Shown in pieces: positions 1 to 6,105 of a DNA stretch of 6,774 nt (within the stretch, counting starts at the first letter, position 1; every line of letters starts with the position of its first letter). The stretch covers positions 1 to 6,774 of the forward strand of contig CAMWQQ010000084.1 of assembly GCA_947176455.1 (NCBI GenBank), written 5' to 3'. The notes below the pieces were generated by a model. The model saw only the letters and a program-made list of their open reading frames with translations. It made no database searches and was not told where the DNA came from. The position numbers and the translations under genes are program-made. The DNA is from an uncultured Odoribacter sp. (lineage in GTDB: Bacteria; Bacteroidota; Bacteroidia; Bacteroidales; Marinifilaceae).

Positions 1-31
1 ATACAATATCTTCAAAATGTTTTTGTATCAT
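1..31 (-). CDS. possible 5' end of a divergent gene (partial, runs off left edge)
   Basis: An ATG on the minus strand at 31-29 opens a frame that stays open for ten codons to the window edge, reading MIQKHFEDIV. The composition looks like a normal protein N-terminus, and the region between it and the plus-strand operon is AT-rich, as a divergent promoter region would be. Ten codons cannot prove a gene and I do not recognise the product. The alternative is plain intergenic sequence: positions 1-6 and 23-28 also form a 6-bp inverted repeat (ATACAA/TTGTAT). Confidence 0.25.
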   Translation of the reverse strand, partial: MIQKHFEDIV

Positions 32-75
32 CGTGAAATTTAACGGCGAATATATCTTTAATCTAAATTTTTTCT

Positions 76-83
76 TAAATTTG
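76..83 (+). promoter_or_regulatory. candidate -7 box for the 175-2192 operon
   Basis: TAAATTTG at 76-83 matches the Bacteroides -7 consensus TAnnTTTG exactly. No TTTG lies at the expected 19-base distance upstream; TTTA at 57-60 is only 15 bases away, so the -33 half is weak or absent. Transcription would start at about 88-90, giving a leader of roughly 85 nt before the ATG at 175. A second near-match, TATCTTTA at 53-60, is a weaker alternative. Confidence 0.45.
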
Positions 84-89
84 CGAGCA

Positions 90-135
90 GTATGAGGTTT
101 TGCGTCATACCGGCTGAGTATCTTGGGCGAAGATA
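90..135 (+). promoter_or_regulatory. two small hairpins in the leader of the first operon
   Basis: GTATGA (90-95) pairs perfectly with TCATAC (105-110) across a 9-base loop, and TATCTT (119-124) pairs with AAGATA (130-135) across the 5-base loop GGGCG. Both lie between the candidate promoter and the first start codon. The first hairpin would sit at the very 5' end of the transcript if the -7 box at 76-83 is used. Neither is followed by a T-run, so they are not terminators. They may stabilise the mRNA or may be chance structures in AT-rich DNA. I recognise no known riboswitch. Confidence 0.3.
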
Positions 136-174
136 AAGAATGAAATATTAATATCATACAAAATAACGCTAAAC

Positions 175-819
175 ATGAAAAAACTCATCATTCAGATTGT
201 TCTTGCGGGAATTATCATATTCCTCGGTTATAGATGCTATCAAAGCATTATGATTCCCCAAAGATTTACTGAAATCAAGAAACAAAGATACGACCGGATT
301 GCCCAGCGTCTGAAAGACATTCGTACCGCTCAGGAGGCATACAAGAGCGTTTATGGGAAATATACCGGAAGTTTCGACACGCTGATTTATTTCATCAAAT
401 TCGACTCCATCAAAATGGTTCGCTCTATCGGCGCCTTGACCGATGACCAGCTGGCACAGGGCATGACGGAAGAAAGAGCCATCAAGGAAGGCATCATCAT
501 CCGTGACACCATCAGAGTCGGAGCGTTGGAAAATGTATTCACCCAAGATTTTCGCGTCGATGACTTGCGTTACGTTCCTTTCACGCAAAGGAAGCACCAG
601 TTCAAAATGGGCGCCGGTATCATCACCACGGATTCCGGACTGGAGATGCCGGTATTCGAAGCCCGCATTTCCAATATGGAAATCTTTGAAGACCTGCGCG
701 ACCAATACGAAGAACAAATATTGGAAGAAAACGGTGAAAGAAAACGTCTGAACAAATATCCGGGACTGAAAGTCGGTGACCTGAACGAAGCCAATAATAA
801 CGTAGGTAACTGGGAATAA
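175..819 (+). CDS. conserved-looking membrane-anchored protein of unknown function, pilin-like N-terminal half
   Basis: A 214-residue protein whose function I do not recognise. Residues 2-3 are KK, followed by a hydrophobic helix (about 4-19) that can serve as a signal anchor, leaving most of the protein outside the cytoplasm. After this comes MIPQR (26-30), a long charged helix (about 31-57), then YGKYTGSFDTL (60-70). This order of hydrophobic helix, IPQ, amphipathic helix and a G-x-Y loop resembles type IV pilins and pseudopilins. However, there is no Gly/Ala-Phe cleavage site and no Glu5, so processing by a prepilin peptidase is not supported. GYRC at 18-21 does not fit a lipobox. Residues 110-165 look like a beta-rich domain, and the C-terminus is acidic and helical, then Asn-rich. 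It is the first gene of the operon, 9 nt before the DUF3822 gene. The start is the only ATG preceding the anchor. The gene call is firm; the pilin comparison is inference. Confidence 0.85.
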   Translation: MKKLIIQIVLAGIIIFLGYRCYQSIMIPQRFTEIKKQRYDRIAQRLKDIRTAQEAYKSVYGKYTGSFDTLIYFIKFDSIKMVRSIGALTDDQLAQGMTEERAIKEGIIIRDTIRVGALENVFTQDFRVDDLRYVPFTQRKHQFKMGAGIITTDSGLEMPVFEARISNMEIFEDLRDQYEEQILEENGERKRLNKYPGLKVGDLNEANNNVGNWE

Positions 820-828
820 TACAGATAC

Positions 829-1668
829 ATGCAAAACGTATATTATATTGACAACAATTTCATAAAAGAAAATGCTTCACAATACATATTGTCCATCCGT
901 TATGCAACGGATGGACTTTCGTTTTGCGTGCACGACCCCGACAACAAACTGCTGGTATTCTTTTTCCAGCCTTTCAACCTGGAAGGACAGGATGCTGTCA
1001 TCGCCAAAGTGAAAAAAATCATCGTGGAAGACAGCCTGCTCAATCTGAAGTACAAGAAGGTATTTGTCCTGCCCTGCAACAAGGAAAAGATGTTGTTGCC
1101 CGCACATGCCTTCGACAAAAACGCACTGCCAGACCTATATCGCCTGTGCCTTCCTCCCCACAAAAACGATACGTTGCTTTACCGGAAAATCAAAATCATG
1201 GAAAGCTATCTGGTAGAGGCTCTGCCCCGCAATTTCGTAACCTTCCTGAGCAGTCGCTACCCGTCGCTTTGCATTGTCAACAGCGCCTATCCGTTCATCG
1301 TTCACTCGCTATCTCATATCCTGTTCAATACGAATCATCTGTTCGTTGACATTTACGACCAGTATTTCGACCTGTTGCTCACCCGCAACAATGACGTACT
1401 GTTGTTCAACTCCTTCAGCTACGGCTCCATAAACGACATCGTTTATTACACCCTGAATTGCCTGCAACAATGCAATGTCACGCCGGATAGCGTGCAAATG
1501 ACGCTTTCGGGCAATTTAGTGAACGACCCCGTCCTATCGGACACGTTAGGAAAATACATTCCCAACCTTTCCATTTTGAATTATGCGTTGCTGTCGCAAT
1601 TGGTCAGAAACAATGAGTTGAACAATTCCAGTTTCATTCATCTGTTAAACATCCACAAATGCGAATAA
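829..1668 (+). CDS. DUF3822-type protein, possibly a degenerate actin-fold (PilM/GspL-like) protein
   Basis: A 279-residue soluble protein with no signal peptide or membrane segment. From memory of the family it matches DUF3822, a Bacteroidota protein of unknown function often found beside rsmD. An N-terminal beta hairpin (about 19-49) is followed by a mixed alpha/beta region. Residues 170-230 then read as strand, turn, strand, strand, helix and a closing LSGNL (226-230), with FVDIYDQYFDLLL (172-184) and FNSFSYGS (193-200) as landmarks. That order is typical of the second subdomain of ASKHA (actin/Hsp70/PilM) folds. The usual glycine after the DI of the phosphate loop is missing (DIYD) and LSGN replaces LSGG, so ATP binding is doubtful. 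The gene starts 9 nt after the previous stop, and its last 10 nt overlap rsmD, so the three are probably cotranscribed. The family name is fairly sure; the fold assignment is inference. Confidence 0.8.
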   Translation: MQNVYYIDNNFIKENASQYILSIRYATDGLSFCVHDPDNKLLVFFFQPFNLEGQDAVIAKVKKIIVEDSLLNLKYKKVFVLPCNKEKMLLPAHAFDKNALPDLYRLCLPPHKNDTLLYRKIKIMESYLVEALPRNFVTFLSSRYPSLCIVNSAYPFIVHSLSHILFNTNHLFVDIYDQYFDLLLTRNNDVLLFNSFSYGSINDIVYYTLNCLQQCNVTPDSVQMTLSGNLVNDPVLSDTLGKYIPNLSILNYALLSQLVRNNELNNSSFIHLLNIHKCE

Positions 1669-2192
1669 TCAGTGGCTCACACCGGGGCAGGCACATCTCC
1701 CCGGACAAGAATTTCAGCGCACGTCCGACAACCGATTTCGCCAAAGAAAACTTGTTCAATGTACTGACCAATTACGTGGACATGGAAGGTATCCGCGCCT
1801 TGGACCTCTTTTCCGGAACCGGCAGCATCAGTTATGAATTTGCCTCCCGGGGAGCCGAGGAAATTATTTCCATCGAAGCCAACTACAAGCACTACGCATT
1901 CATTCAAAGAACAGCAAGGGAACTGGGATTCACCAATATGCGCATTTATAAGACAGAAGTATTCGCCGCCTGCAAGAAACTGAACGGCAAAAAATTCGAC
2001 CTCGTTTTTGCAGACCCGCCCTACAACCTGGACAGAATCCTAGACATTCCCGCCGCCATTTTCGACAACGACCTGTTGGCAGAAAACGGCATCGCCGTCA
2101 TTGAGCATCCGGAGCAAGTCCATTTCTCCGACCACCCCCGTTTCTCAGAACATCGGCAATACGGAAGCGTCAATTTCTCCCTGTTCCGATAA
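1659..2192 (+). CDS. rsmD: 16S rRNA (guanine(966)-N(2))-methyltransferase RsmD
   Basis: RsmD uses S-adenosylmethionine to methylate N2 of G966 in 16S rRNA, near the P-site of the 30S subunit. The 177-residue protein has the RsmD opening RIISGSHRGR (2-11) and the substrate-side signature ARPTTDFAKENLFNVL (21-36). Its SAM-binding motif I is LDLFSGTGS (49-57 region), with an acidic ribose-binding position in SIEAN (71-75). The catalytic N-methyltransferase motif is FADPPY (117-122), followed by VIEH (147-150). Length is close to the family norm (E. coli about 198), so it is complete. The ATG lies inside the end of the DUF3822 gene with a 10-nt overlap, which suggests translational coupling. It ends against the convergent gcvP terminator, and the stop codon runs into the A8 tract there. 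Confidence 0.96.
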   Translation: MRIISGSHRGRHISPDKNFSARPTTDFAKENLFNVLTNYVDMEGIRALDLFSGTGSISYEFASRGAEEIISIEANYKHYAFIQRTARELGFTNMRIYKTEVFAACKKLNGKKFDLVFADPPYNLDRILDIPAAIFDNDLLAENGIAVIEHPEQVHFSDHPRFSEHRQYGSVNFSLFR

Positions 2193-2220
2193 AAAAAACA
2201 GGGCTGCTTAGGCAGCCCTG
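2191..2220 (-). terminator. intrinsic terminator of gcvP, between convergent genes
   Basis: CAGGGCTGC (2199-2207) pairs perfectly with GCAGCCCTG (2212-2220) around the loop TTAG. Read on the minus strand, the 9-bp GC-rich stem is followed directly by eight Us (A8 at 2191-2198), a strong Rho-independent terminator 19 nt after the gcvP stop. On the plus strand the hairpin is followed by CATCATCTTT, which is poor in T, so it should stop rsmD transcripts less well. The A8 tract overlaps the rsmD stop codon by two bases. Confidence 0.92.
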
Positions 2221-2239
2221 CATCATCTTTATGCGAAGA

Positions 2240-5107
2240 TTATTCGTATAGCGAATCGCAAGTACATACCAGATTCCGGTCGCCATAACCGTCATCAACG
2301 CGTCCCACCTGAGGCCAGAATTTATTCTCTGCCACCCAAGCCAGCGGATAAGCCGCTTTGCTACGCGGATAGGAATGCGACCACTCGTCGGCGGTCAATA
2401 CCTTGTGGGTATGCGGTGCATTTTTCAACACATTGTCCACAGAATCCGCCTTGCCTTCTGCCACTTCCACCATTTCTTCCCGAATGGTCTTCAACGCCTC
2501 GATAAAACGATCCAATTCTTCCTTAGGCTCGCTCTCGGTAGGCTCTACCATCAACGTACCGTGTACGGGGAAAGAAAGCGTCGGGGCATGGAATCCGAAA
2601 TCCATCAAACGCTTGGCAATATCTAGTTCTGTGATTCCGTATTCCTTGCTGAAAGCGCTGCAATCCCAAATCATCTCATGACCAACACGTCCCTGCTTGC
2701 CTTTGAACAGAATCTTAAAGCCCAGTTTCTCAAAAGCGGAAGCCAAGTAATTGGCATTCAGGATAGCCATTTCTGTCACCTCTTTCAAGCCCTCTCCGCC
2801 CAACATCAGCAGATAGCCGTAAGTAATGGGCAACAGGCTGACAGAACCGTAAGGCGCAGCGGCTACCGCATGTATTCCCTGCTTGCCTCCGGTCTTCACC
2901 ACGCTATGAGTAGGCAGATATTCCACCAGATGCTCGGCAACGCAAATCGGACCTACACCGGGACCGCCACCACCGTGAGGCATGGCAAAAGTCTTGTGCA
3001 GGTTCAAGTGACAAGCATCCGCACCGATAAATCCCGGACTCGTCAAACCGCATTGTCCGTTCATGTTCGCTCCGTCCATATAAAGCAATCCGCCGTTGTC
3101 ATGCACAATCTTCACCAACTCCCGAATGGATTCCTCAAAAATACCATGCGTGGAAGGATAAGTAATCATGGCGCCGAACAGATTGTCCCGATTGGCTTCT
3201 GCCTTTGCCTTGAAATCGGCAACGTCGATGTTTCCTTCCGGGTCAGTTGCGGTCACCACCACCTGCAAACCAGCCATGGCGCTGGATGCGGGGTTCGTTC
3301 CATGTGCGGAGGCAGGAATCAGCATCACGTTGCGGTGAGCCTGCCCGTGGGCGATATGATACTGCCGCAATACCATCAGAGCGGAATATTCTCCGGCGGC
3401 ACCAGAATTAGGCTGCAGACTGCAACCGGCAAATCCGGTAATCTTCGCCAGCATCTGTTCCGTTTCCCGAATCATCTGCTGGTATCCCTCTGCCTGTTCA
3501 ACCGGTACAAACGGGTGCATTCCCCCGAACTCCGGCCAGGAAATCGGCAACATTTCCACGGCAGCGTTCAGTTTCATGGTACAAGAACCAAGTGAAATCA
3601 TGGAAGTAGCCAAGGAAATGTCCCGGCGTTCCAGATTCTTCATATAGCGCATCATCGCCGTCTCAGAACGGTAAATGTTGAACACCGGCTGTTGCATATA
3701 CTCATCGTCACGCAACATGGCAGGGTCAAGCACCGTGCGGTCGTCCAGGAACGTTACCTTCTCGGCTTTTTTGCCGGCAGCCTCTGCGAATACGGCTACG
3801 ATAGCATTCATCTCCTCCTCGTTGATTTTCTCATCGGTTGACAAACCGACAGTCGTACCGCAAGCACCATAGTAAAGGTTCAACTGATGTGCCAGCGCCA
3901 CTTTTTGCAGAGAATCCTGCGTAACGCCCTGCGGCATCAGGAAACGAATCGTATCAAAAAACTTATCTTGTTTCAGGGTATAGCCGTATTTGACAATCTC
4001 CTCGGCAAGAATCACGGCAGCCGAATGAATGTGGCGGGCAATCCGCTGCAAACCTTCACGTCCGTGGTAAGCACCATAGAAACCTGCCATGGTGGCGTTC
4101 AACGCCTTCGCCGTACAGATATTGGAAGAAGCCTTCTCCCGCTTGATATGCTGTTCGCGGGTCTGCAAAGCCAGACGCAAAGCCTTGTTGCCTTGTGCAT
4201 CAATGGTCACTCCGATAATACGTCCCGGGATATTCCGCTTGTATTCCTCCTTGGTAGCCATATAAGCGGCATGAGGACCGCCATAGCCCATCGGAATACC
4301 GAAACGCTGGGAAGTTCCGACCACTACGTCAGCGCCCCATTCTCCCGGAGGCGTCAGCAGTACCAAGCTCATCAGGTCGGCAGCCACCGTCAGCAACGAA
4401 CCGTTGGCGTGCGCCTTATCGGCAAAAGCACGATAGTCGCGTACGGCACCATTGGACGACGGATATTGCACGAGAGCACCGAAGACTTCCGGTGTAAATT
4501 CAAAGGAGTCATAGTCTCCATAAACCAGTTCTATCCCTTGAGGTGCGGAACGGGTAATCAGCACGTCTTTCGTCTGCGGGAACACCTTGTTGTCGACAAA
4601 CAGTTTATTGGCTCCCGCTTTCTTCATCTCCTTGCCCCGCAAAGCGTACATCATCGTCATCGCCTCCGCGGCGGCTGTGGCTTCGTCCAACAAAGAACAG
4701 TTGGTAATCTCCATGCCGGTCAACTCCAAAATCATCGTCTGGTAGTTCAGCAAAGCCTCCAGACGCCCTTGGGAAACCTCTGCCTGATAAGGCGTATAAG
4801 AGGTGTACCATGCCGGATTTTCCAGTATGTTACGGATGATGACAGCCGGAGCTATCGTATCGTAATATCCCTGTCCGATAAAAGAACGGTACAACTTATT
4901 CTTTGCTGCGATTGCCCGAATGTGAGTCAGGAACTCTCCCTCGGAAAGCGGGGCGGGCAAATCCAGTGTTTTTTTCAAACGAATAGATTCCGGAACGGTT
5001 TGCTCTATCAACTCATCGACAGATTTCACACCGATTACCTTCAGCATCTCTCCCACGTCTTCCGGGCGCGGACCGATATGCCTTGTTATAAATTGTTCTT
5101 TAGCCAT
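2240..5107 (-). CDS. gcvP: glycine dehydrogenase (decarboxylating), glycine cleavage system P protein
   Basis: The P protein is the PLP enzyme that decarboxylates glycine and passes the aminomethyl group to the lipoyl arm of GcvH, feeding 5,10-methylene-THF synthesis with GcvT and the L protein. At 955 residues it is a full single-chain form, not the split GcvPA/GcvPB type. The N-terminal half has FITRHIGPRPEDV (6-18), YTPYQAEVSQGR (104-115) and QRFGIPMGYGGPHAA (267-281). The C-terminal half has SLGSCTMKLN (505-514), HGTNPASSAMAG (602-613) and DGANMNGQ (678-685). The PLP-binding Lys705 lies in LNLHKTFAMPHGGGGPG (701-717). Cys331 in SSNICTA and the C-terminal NLVCTC (945-950) look like the cysteine positions tied to redox control in cyanobacterial P proteins; that link is from memory. 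The ATG at 5107 fits the usual MAKEQF-type start. No gcvT or gcvH is adjacent, so its partners must be encoded elsewhere. Confidence 0.98.
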   Translation of the reverse strand: MAKEQFITRHIGPRPEDVGEMLKVIGVKSVDELIEQTVPESIRLKKTLDLPAPLSEGEFLTHIRAIAAKNKLYRSFIGQGYYDTIAPAVIIRNILENPAWYTSYTPYQAEVSQGRLEALLNYQTMILELTGMEITNCSLLDEATAAAEAMTMMYALRGKEMKKAGANKLFVDNKVFPQTKDVLITRSAPQGIELVYGDYDSFEFTPEVFGALVQYPSSNGAVRDYRAFADKAHANGSLLTVAADLMSLVLLTPPGEWGADVVVGTSQRFGIPMGYGGPHAAYMATKEEYKRNIPGRIIGVTIDAQGNKALRLALQTREQHIKREKASSNICTAKALNATMAGFYGAYHGREGLQRIARHIHSAAVILAEEIVKYGYTLKQDKFFDTIRFLMPQGVTQDSLQKVALAHQLNLYYGACGTTVGLSTDEKINEEEMNAIVAVFAEAAGKKAEKVTFLDDRTVLDPAMLRDDEYMQQPVFNIYRSETAMMRYMKNLERRDISLATSMISLGSCTMKLNAAVEMLPISWPEFGGMHPFVPVEQAEGYQQMIRETEQMLAKITGFAGCSLQPNSGAAGEYSALMVLRQYHIAHGQAHRNVMLIPASAHGTNPASSAMAGLQVVVTATDPEGNIDVADFKAKAEANRDNLFGAMITYPSTHGIFEESIRELVKIVHDNGGLLYMDGANMNGQCGLTSPGFIGADACHLNLHKTFAMPHGGGGPGVGPICVAEHLVEYLPTHSVVKTGGKQGIHAVAAAPYGSVSLLPITYGYLLMLGGEGLKEVTEMAILNANYLASAFEKLGFKILFKGKQGRVGHEMIWDCSAFSKEYGITELDIAKRLMDFGFHAPTLSFPVHGTLMVEPTESEPKEELDRFIEALKTIREEMVEVAEGKADSVDNVLKNAPHTHKVLTADEWSHSYPRSKAAYPLAWVAENKFWPQVGRVDDGYGDRNLVCTCDSLYE

Positions 5108-5129
5108 TGGTTGTATTATTAAATTAACT

Positions 5130-5141
5130 GAAAACGTTTTC
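5130..5141. promoter_or_regulatory. perfect 12-bp palindrome in the gcvP leader, operator-like
   Basis: GAAAACGTTTTC is a perfect palindrome with a central CG, located 23 to 34 bases before the gcvP start codon. The centre and symmetry resemble LacI/CcpA-family operators. A nearby ACGTTTT on the minus strand (about 5150-5156) also pairs with the AAAACGT half. If the candidate promoter at 5159-5166 is right, the palindrome lies just downstream of the transcription start, where a repressor could block elongation. No regulator is encoded in the window, so this is inference. Confidence 0.35.
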
Positions 5142-5158
5142 GTTTATTTTAAAACGTG

Positions 5159-5166
5159 TAAATGTA
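5159..5166 (-). promoter_or_regulatory. weak candidate -7 box for gcvP
   Basis: On the minus strand this reads TACATTTA, seven of eight matches to TAnnTTTG. The nearest TTG upstream is 23 bases away instead of the usual 19 or so, so the -33 half is poor. It is the best candidate between the tRNA terminator and gcvP. The region shows no glycine-riboswitch-like structure and is too short (about 113 nt) for a tandem one. Confidence 0.3.
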
Positions 5167-5223
5167 TAGAATTTCTTTCACTTATCACGCAATTTTTACG
5201 GATTTTACAAGGAGAAAGAAAAT

Positions 5224-5251
5224 AAAAAAAGACCAGCAGGAACTGGTCTTT
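5224..5251 (-). terminator. intrinsic terminator of tRNA-His
   Basis: AAAGACCAG (5228-5236) pairs with CTGGTCTTT (5243-5251) around a 6-base loop. On the minus strand the GC core is followed by seven Us (A7 at 5224-5230). It sits 16 nt after the mature 3' end of the tRNA, ends its transcript, and separates it from gcvP. Confidence 0.9.
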
Positions 5252-5267
5252 CTGTGTGGTTAAAAAG

Positions 5268-5341
5268 GGTGGAAGATCGGGCTCGAACCGACGACCTTCG
5301 GAACCACAATCCGACGCTCTAACCGACTGAGCTACATCCAC
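5268..5341 (-). tRNA. tRNA-His(GTG)
   Basis: A complete cloverleaf reads on the minus strand. The anticodon stem TCGGA/TCCGA encloses TTGTGGT, giving anticodon GTG at 5305-5307, for His codons CAC and CAU. The D-arm (AGCTCAG...GAGC) and T-arm (GTCGG-TTCGAGC-CCGAT, with a G-U at its base) are standard. As expected for tRNA-His, the base before G1 is an encoded G (5342) opposite discriminator C73 (5268), the key identity pair for HisRS. CCA is not encoded; the sequence continues CCTTTTT. The acceptor stem has one defect: U6 faces U67, while the other six pairs are Watson-Crick. It has its own promoter upstream and a terminator downstream, so it is a single-gene unit. Confidence 0.96.
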
Positions 5342-5358
5342 CATCTTATTTTCGGGTG

Positions 5359-5389
5359 CAAAGATAGGGAGAATCTGCTATTTTGCAAA
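5359..5389 (-). promoter_or_regulatory. Bacteroides-type promoter of tRNA-His
   Basis: On the minus strand, TTTG (complement of 5386-5389) is followed by exactly 19 bases and then TATCTTTG (complement of 5359-5366). This is a full match to the Bacteroides primary-sigma consensus TTTG / TAnnTTTG. Transcription should start about 10 nt before the tRNA 5' end at 5341. Confidence 0.85.
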
Positions 5390-5426
5390 TAAAATCTCAA
5401 AAAATGTGCGGTTTTTATCGGTGCGT

Positions 5427-6017
5427 TCATTCGGGCGGAATTTCTATCGCGCCATTCTCAATTTCCCGGGCGGCATACTCCACCTGCTGGTACCACTCTT
5501 CCCCGTAACGGGCAATCAGCGCCTGTTTCAGAAAGCGATACACCGGAATGCCTTCCTGCTCCCCTTTGATTCGGGCGCAACGGCAAACGTCCCATTTGTG
5601 GTAATTCAATGCCTCAAAGCCGGCATAGCGGGTCACCCGAATGGGATACAAATGACAGGAAACCGGTTTCCGGAAAGCGGATTTTCCCTGCGTCCACGCC
5701 TTTTCCATGGCACACCAGCACCCCCCATTCTCGTCTATCGCATAAGCACACTCCCGCCCGTGAATCAAAGGGGTCACCACGTCACCGTCCTTGTCCACCA
5801 CTGCAAATCCCTGCTCTTCCACCGCCCGGATGCCTTCCGGCTTCATAAAAGCCTTGATGCCCTCGTAATTTTTCTCTATCTGGCGAGCTTCGCTCTTCTC
5901 CAACGGTGCGCCGGAATCCCCCTCCACGCAACAGATGCCCTTGCATTGCTGCAAATCGCAACAAAACTTCTTTTCAAAGACATCGAAACTAATCAGCGTA
6001 TCCCCTATCTGAATCAT
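5427..6017 (-). CDS. DUF3109 family protein, cysteine-rich, probable metal-binding
   Basis: A 196-residue cytoplasmic protein (no signal or membrane segment) that I assign to DUF3109 from its layout; its function is unknown. It has 11 cysteines: FCCDLQQCKGICC (18-30, five Cys), GREC (87-90), GGCWC (98-102), RKPVSCHLYP (116-125) and VCRC (144-147). The CxxxCC cluster near the N-terminus and the 'RKP..C..YP' block resemble YkgJ/UPF0153 (CxxxCxxCC) proteins, which are thought to bind Zn or Fe, so bound metal or an Fe-S cluster is likely but not shown. FDVFEKKFCCD and 'GCWCAMEKAW' read as typical family blocks. The ATG at 6017 follows the purine-rich stretch AGAGAAGAGT, which supports this start. 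It follows gpmI on the same strand after an 88-nt gap with a terminator-like hairpin. No clear promoter is seen, so it may depend on read-through. Confidence 0.85.
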   Translation of the reverse strand: MIQIGDTLISFDVFEKKFCCDLQQCKGICCVEGDSGAPLEKSEARQIEKNYEGIKAFMKPEGIRAVEEQGFAVVDKDGDVVTPLIHGRECAYAIDENGGCWCAMEKAWTQGKSAFRKPVSCHLYPIRVTRYAGFEALNYHKWDVCRCARIKGEQEGIPVYRFLKQALIARYGEEWYQQVEYAAREIENGAIEIPPE

Positions 6018-6035
6018 ACTCTTCTCTTTTCGAGC

Positions 6036-6089
6036 AAAAACGACGAAGAGGGGTGACGGAAATGCCCATTGCTTTCGCCCCCCTCTTCG
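6036..6089 (-). terminator. terminator-like hairpin after gpmI
   Basis: CGAAGAGGGG (6044-6053) pairs perfectly with CCCCTCTTCG (6080-6089), a 10-bp stem closing a 26-base interior. The interior can fold further: GAAA/TTTC (59-62 with 73-76 of this stretch) plus GC/GC, with a bulged T. On the minus strand a U5 run (6036-6040) follows three bases after the stem. The short, displaced U-run suggests moderate efficiency. It lies 17 nt after the gpmI stop and 26 nt before the DUF3109 start. Confidence 0.72.
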
Positions 6090-6105
6090 GTTCAGGTTTC
6101 AAAAC

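Noticed and set aside
169..834. 221-codon minus-strand open frame opposite the first gene
   Set aside because: It mirrors the plus-strand gene almost exactly. The plus-strand reading has a proper signal anchor, fits the operon spacing and has sensible composition.
2678..3595. 305-codon plus-strand open frame opposite gcvP
   Set aside because: Same reasons: antisense to the catalytic half of gcvP, with shadow-like composition and no recognisable domain.
3887..5122. 411-codon plus-strand open frame opposite gcvP
   Set aside because: It lies wholly antisense to a full-length, motif-complete gcvP, is rich in His, Arg, Gln and Ser as expected of a shadow frame, and resembles no family I know.
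5108..5220. glycine riboswitch before gcvP
   Set aside because: The AT-rich spacer of about 113 nt shows none of the paired arms expected of a glycine aptamer.
5144..5344. 66-codon minus-strand frame starting MVDVAQSVRASD
   Set aside because: It is a translation of the tRNA-His gene and its terminator, a common annotation artefact.
5406..6056. 216-codon plus-strand open frame opposite the DUF3109 gene
   Set aside because: The minus-strand frame has the ordered cysteine blocks and a purine-rich start region; the plus frame shows no known features and runs through the tRNA-promoter flank and gpmI terminator.
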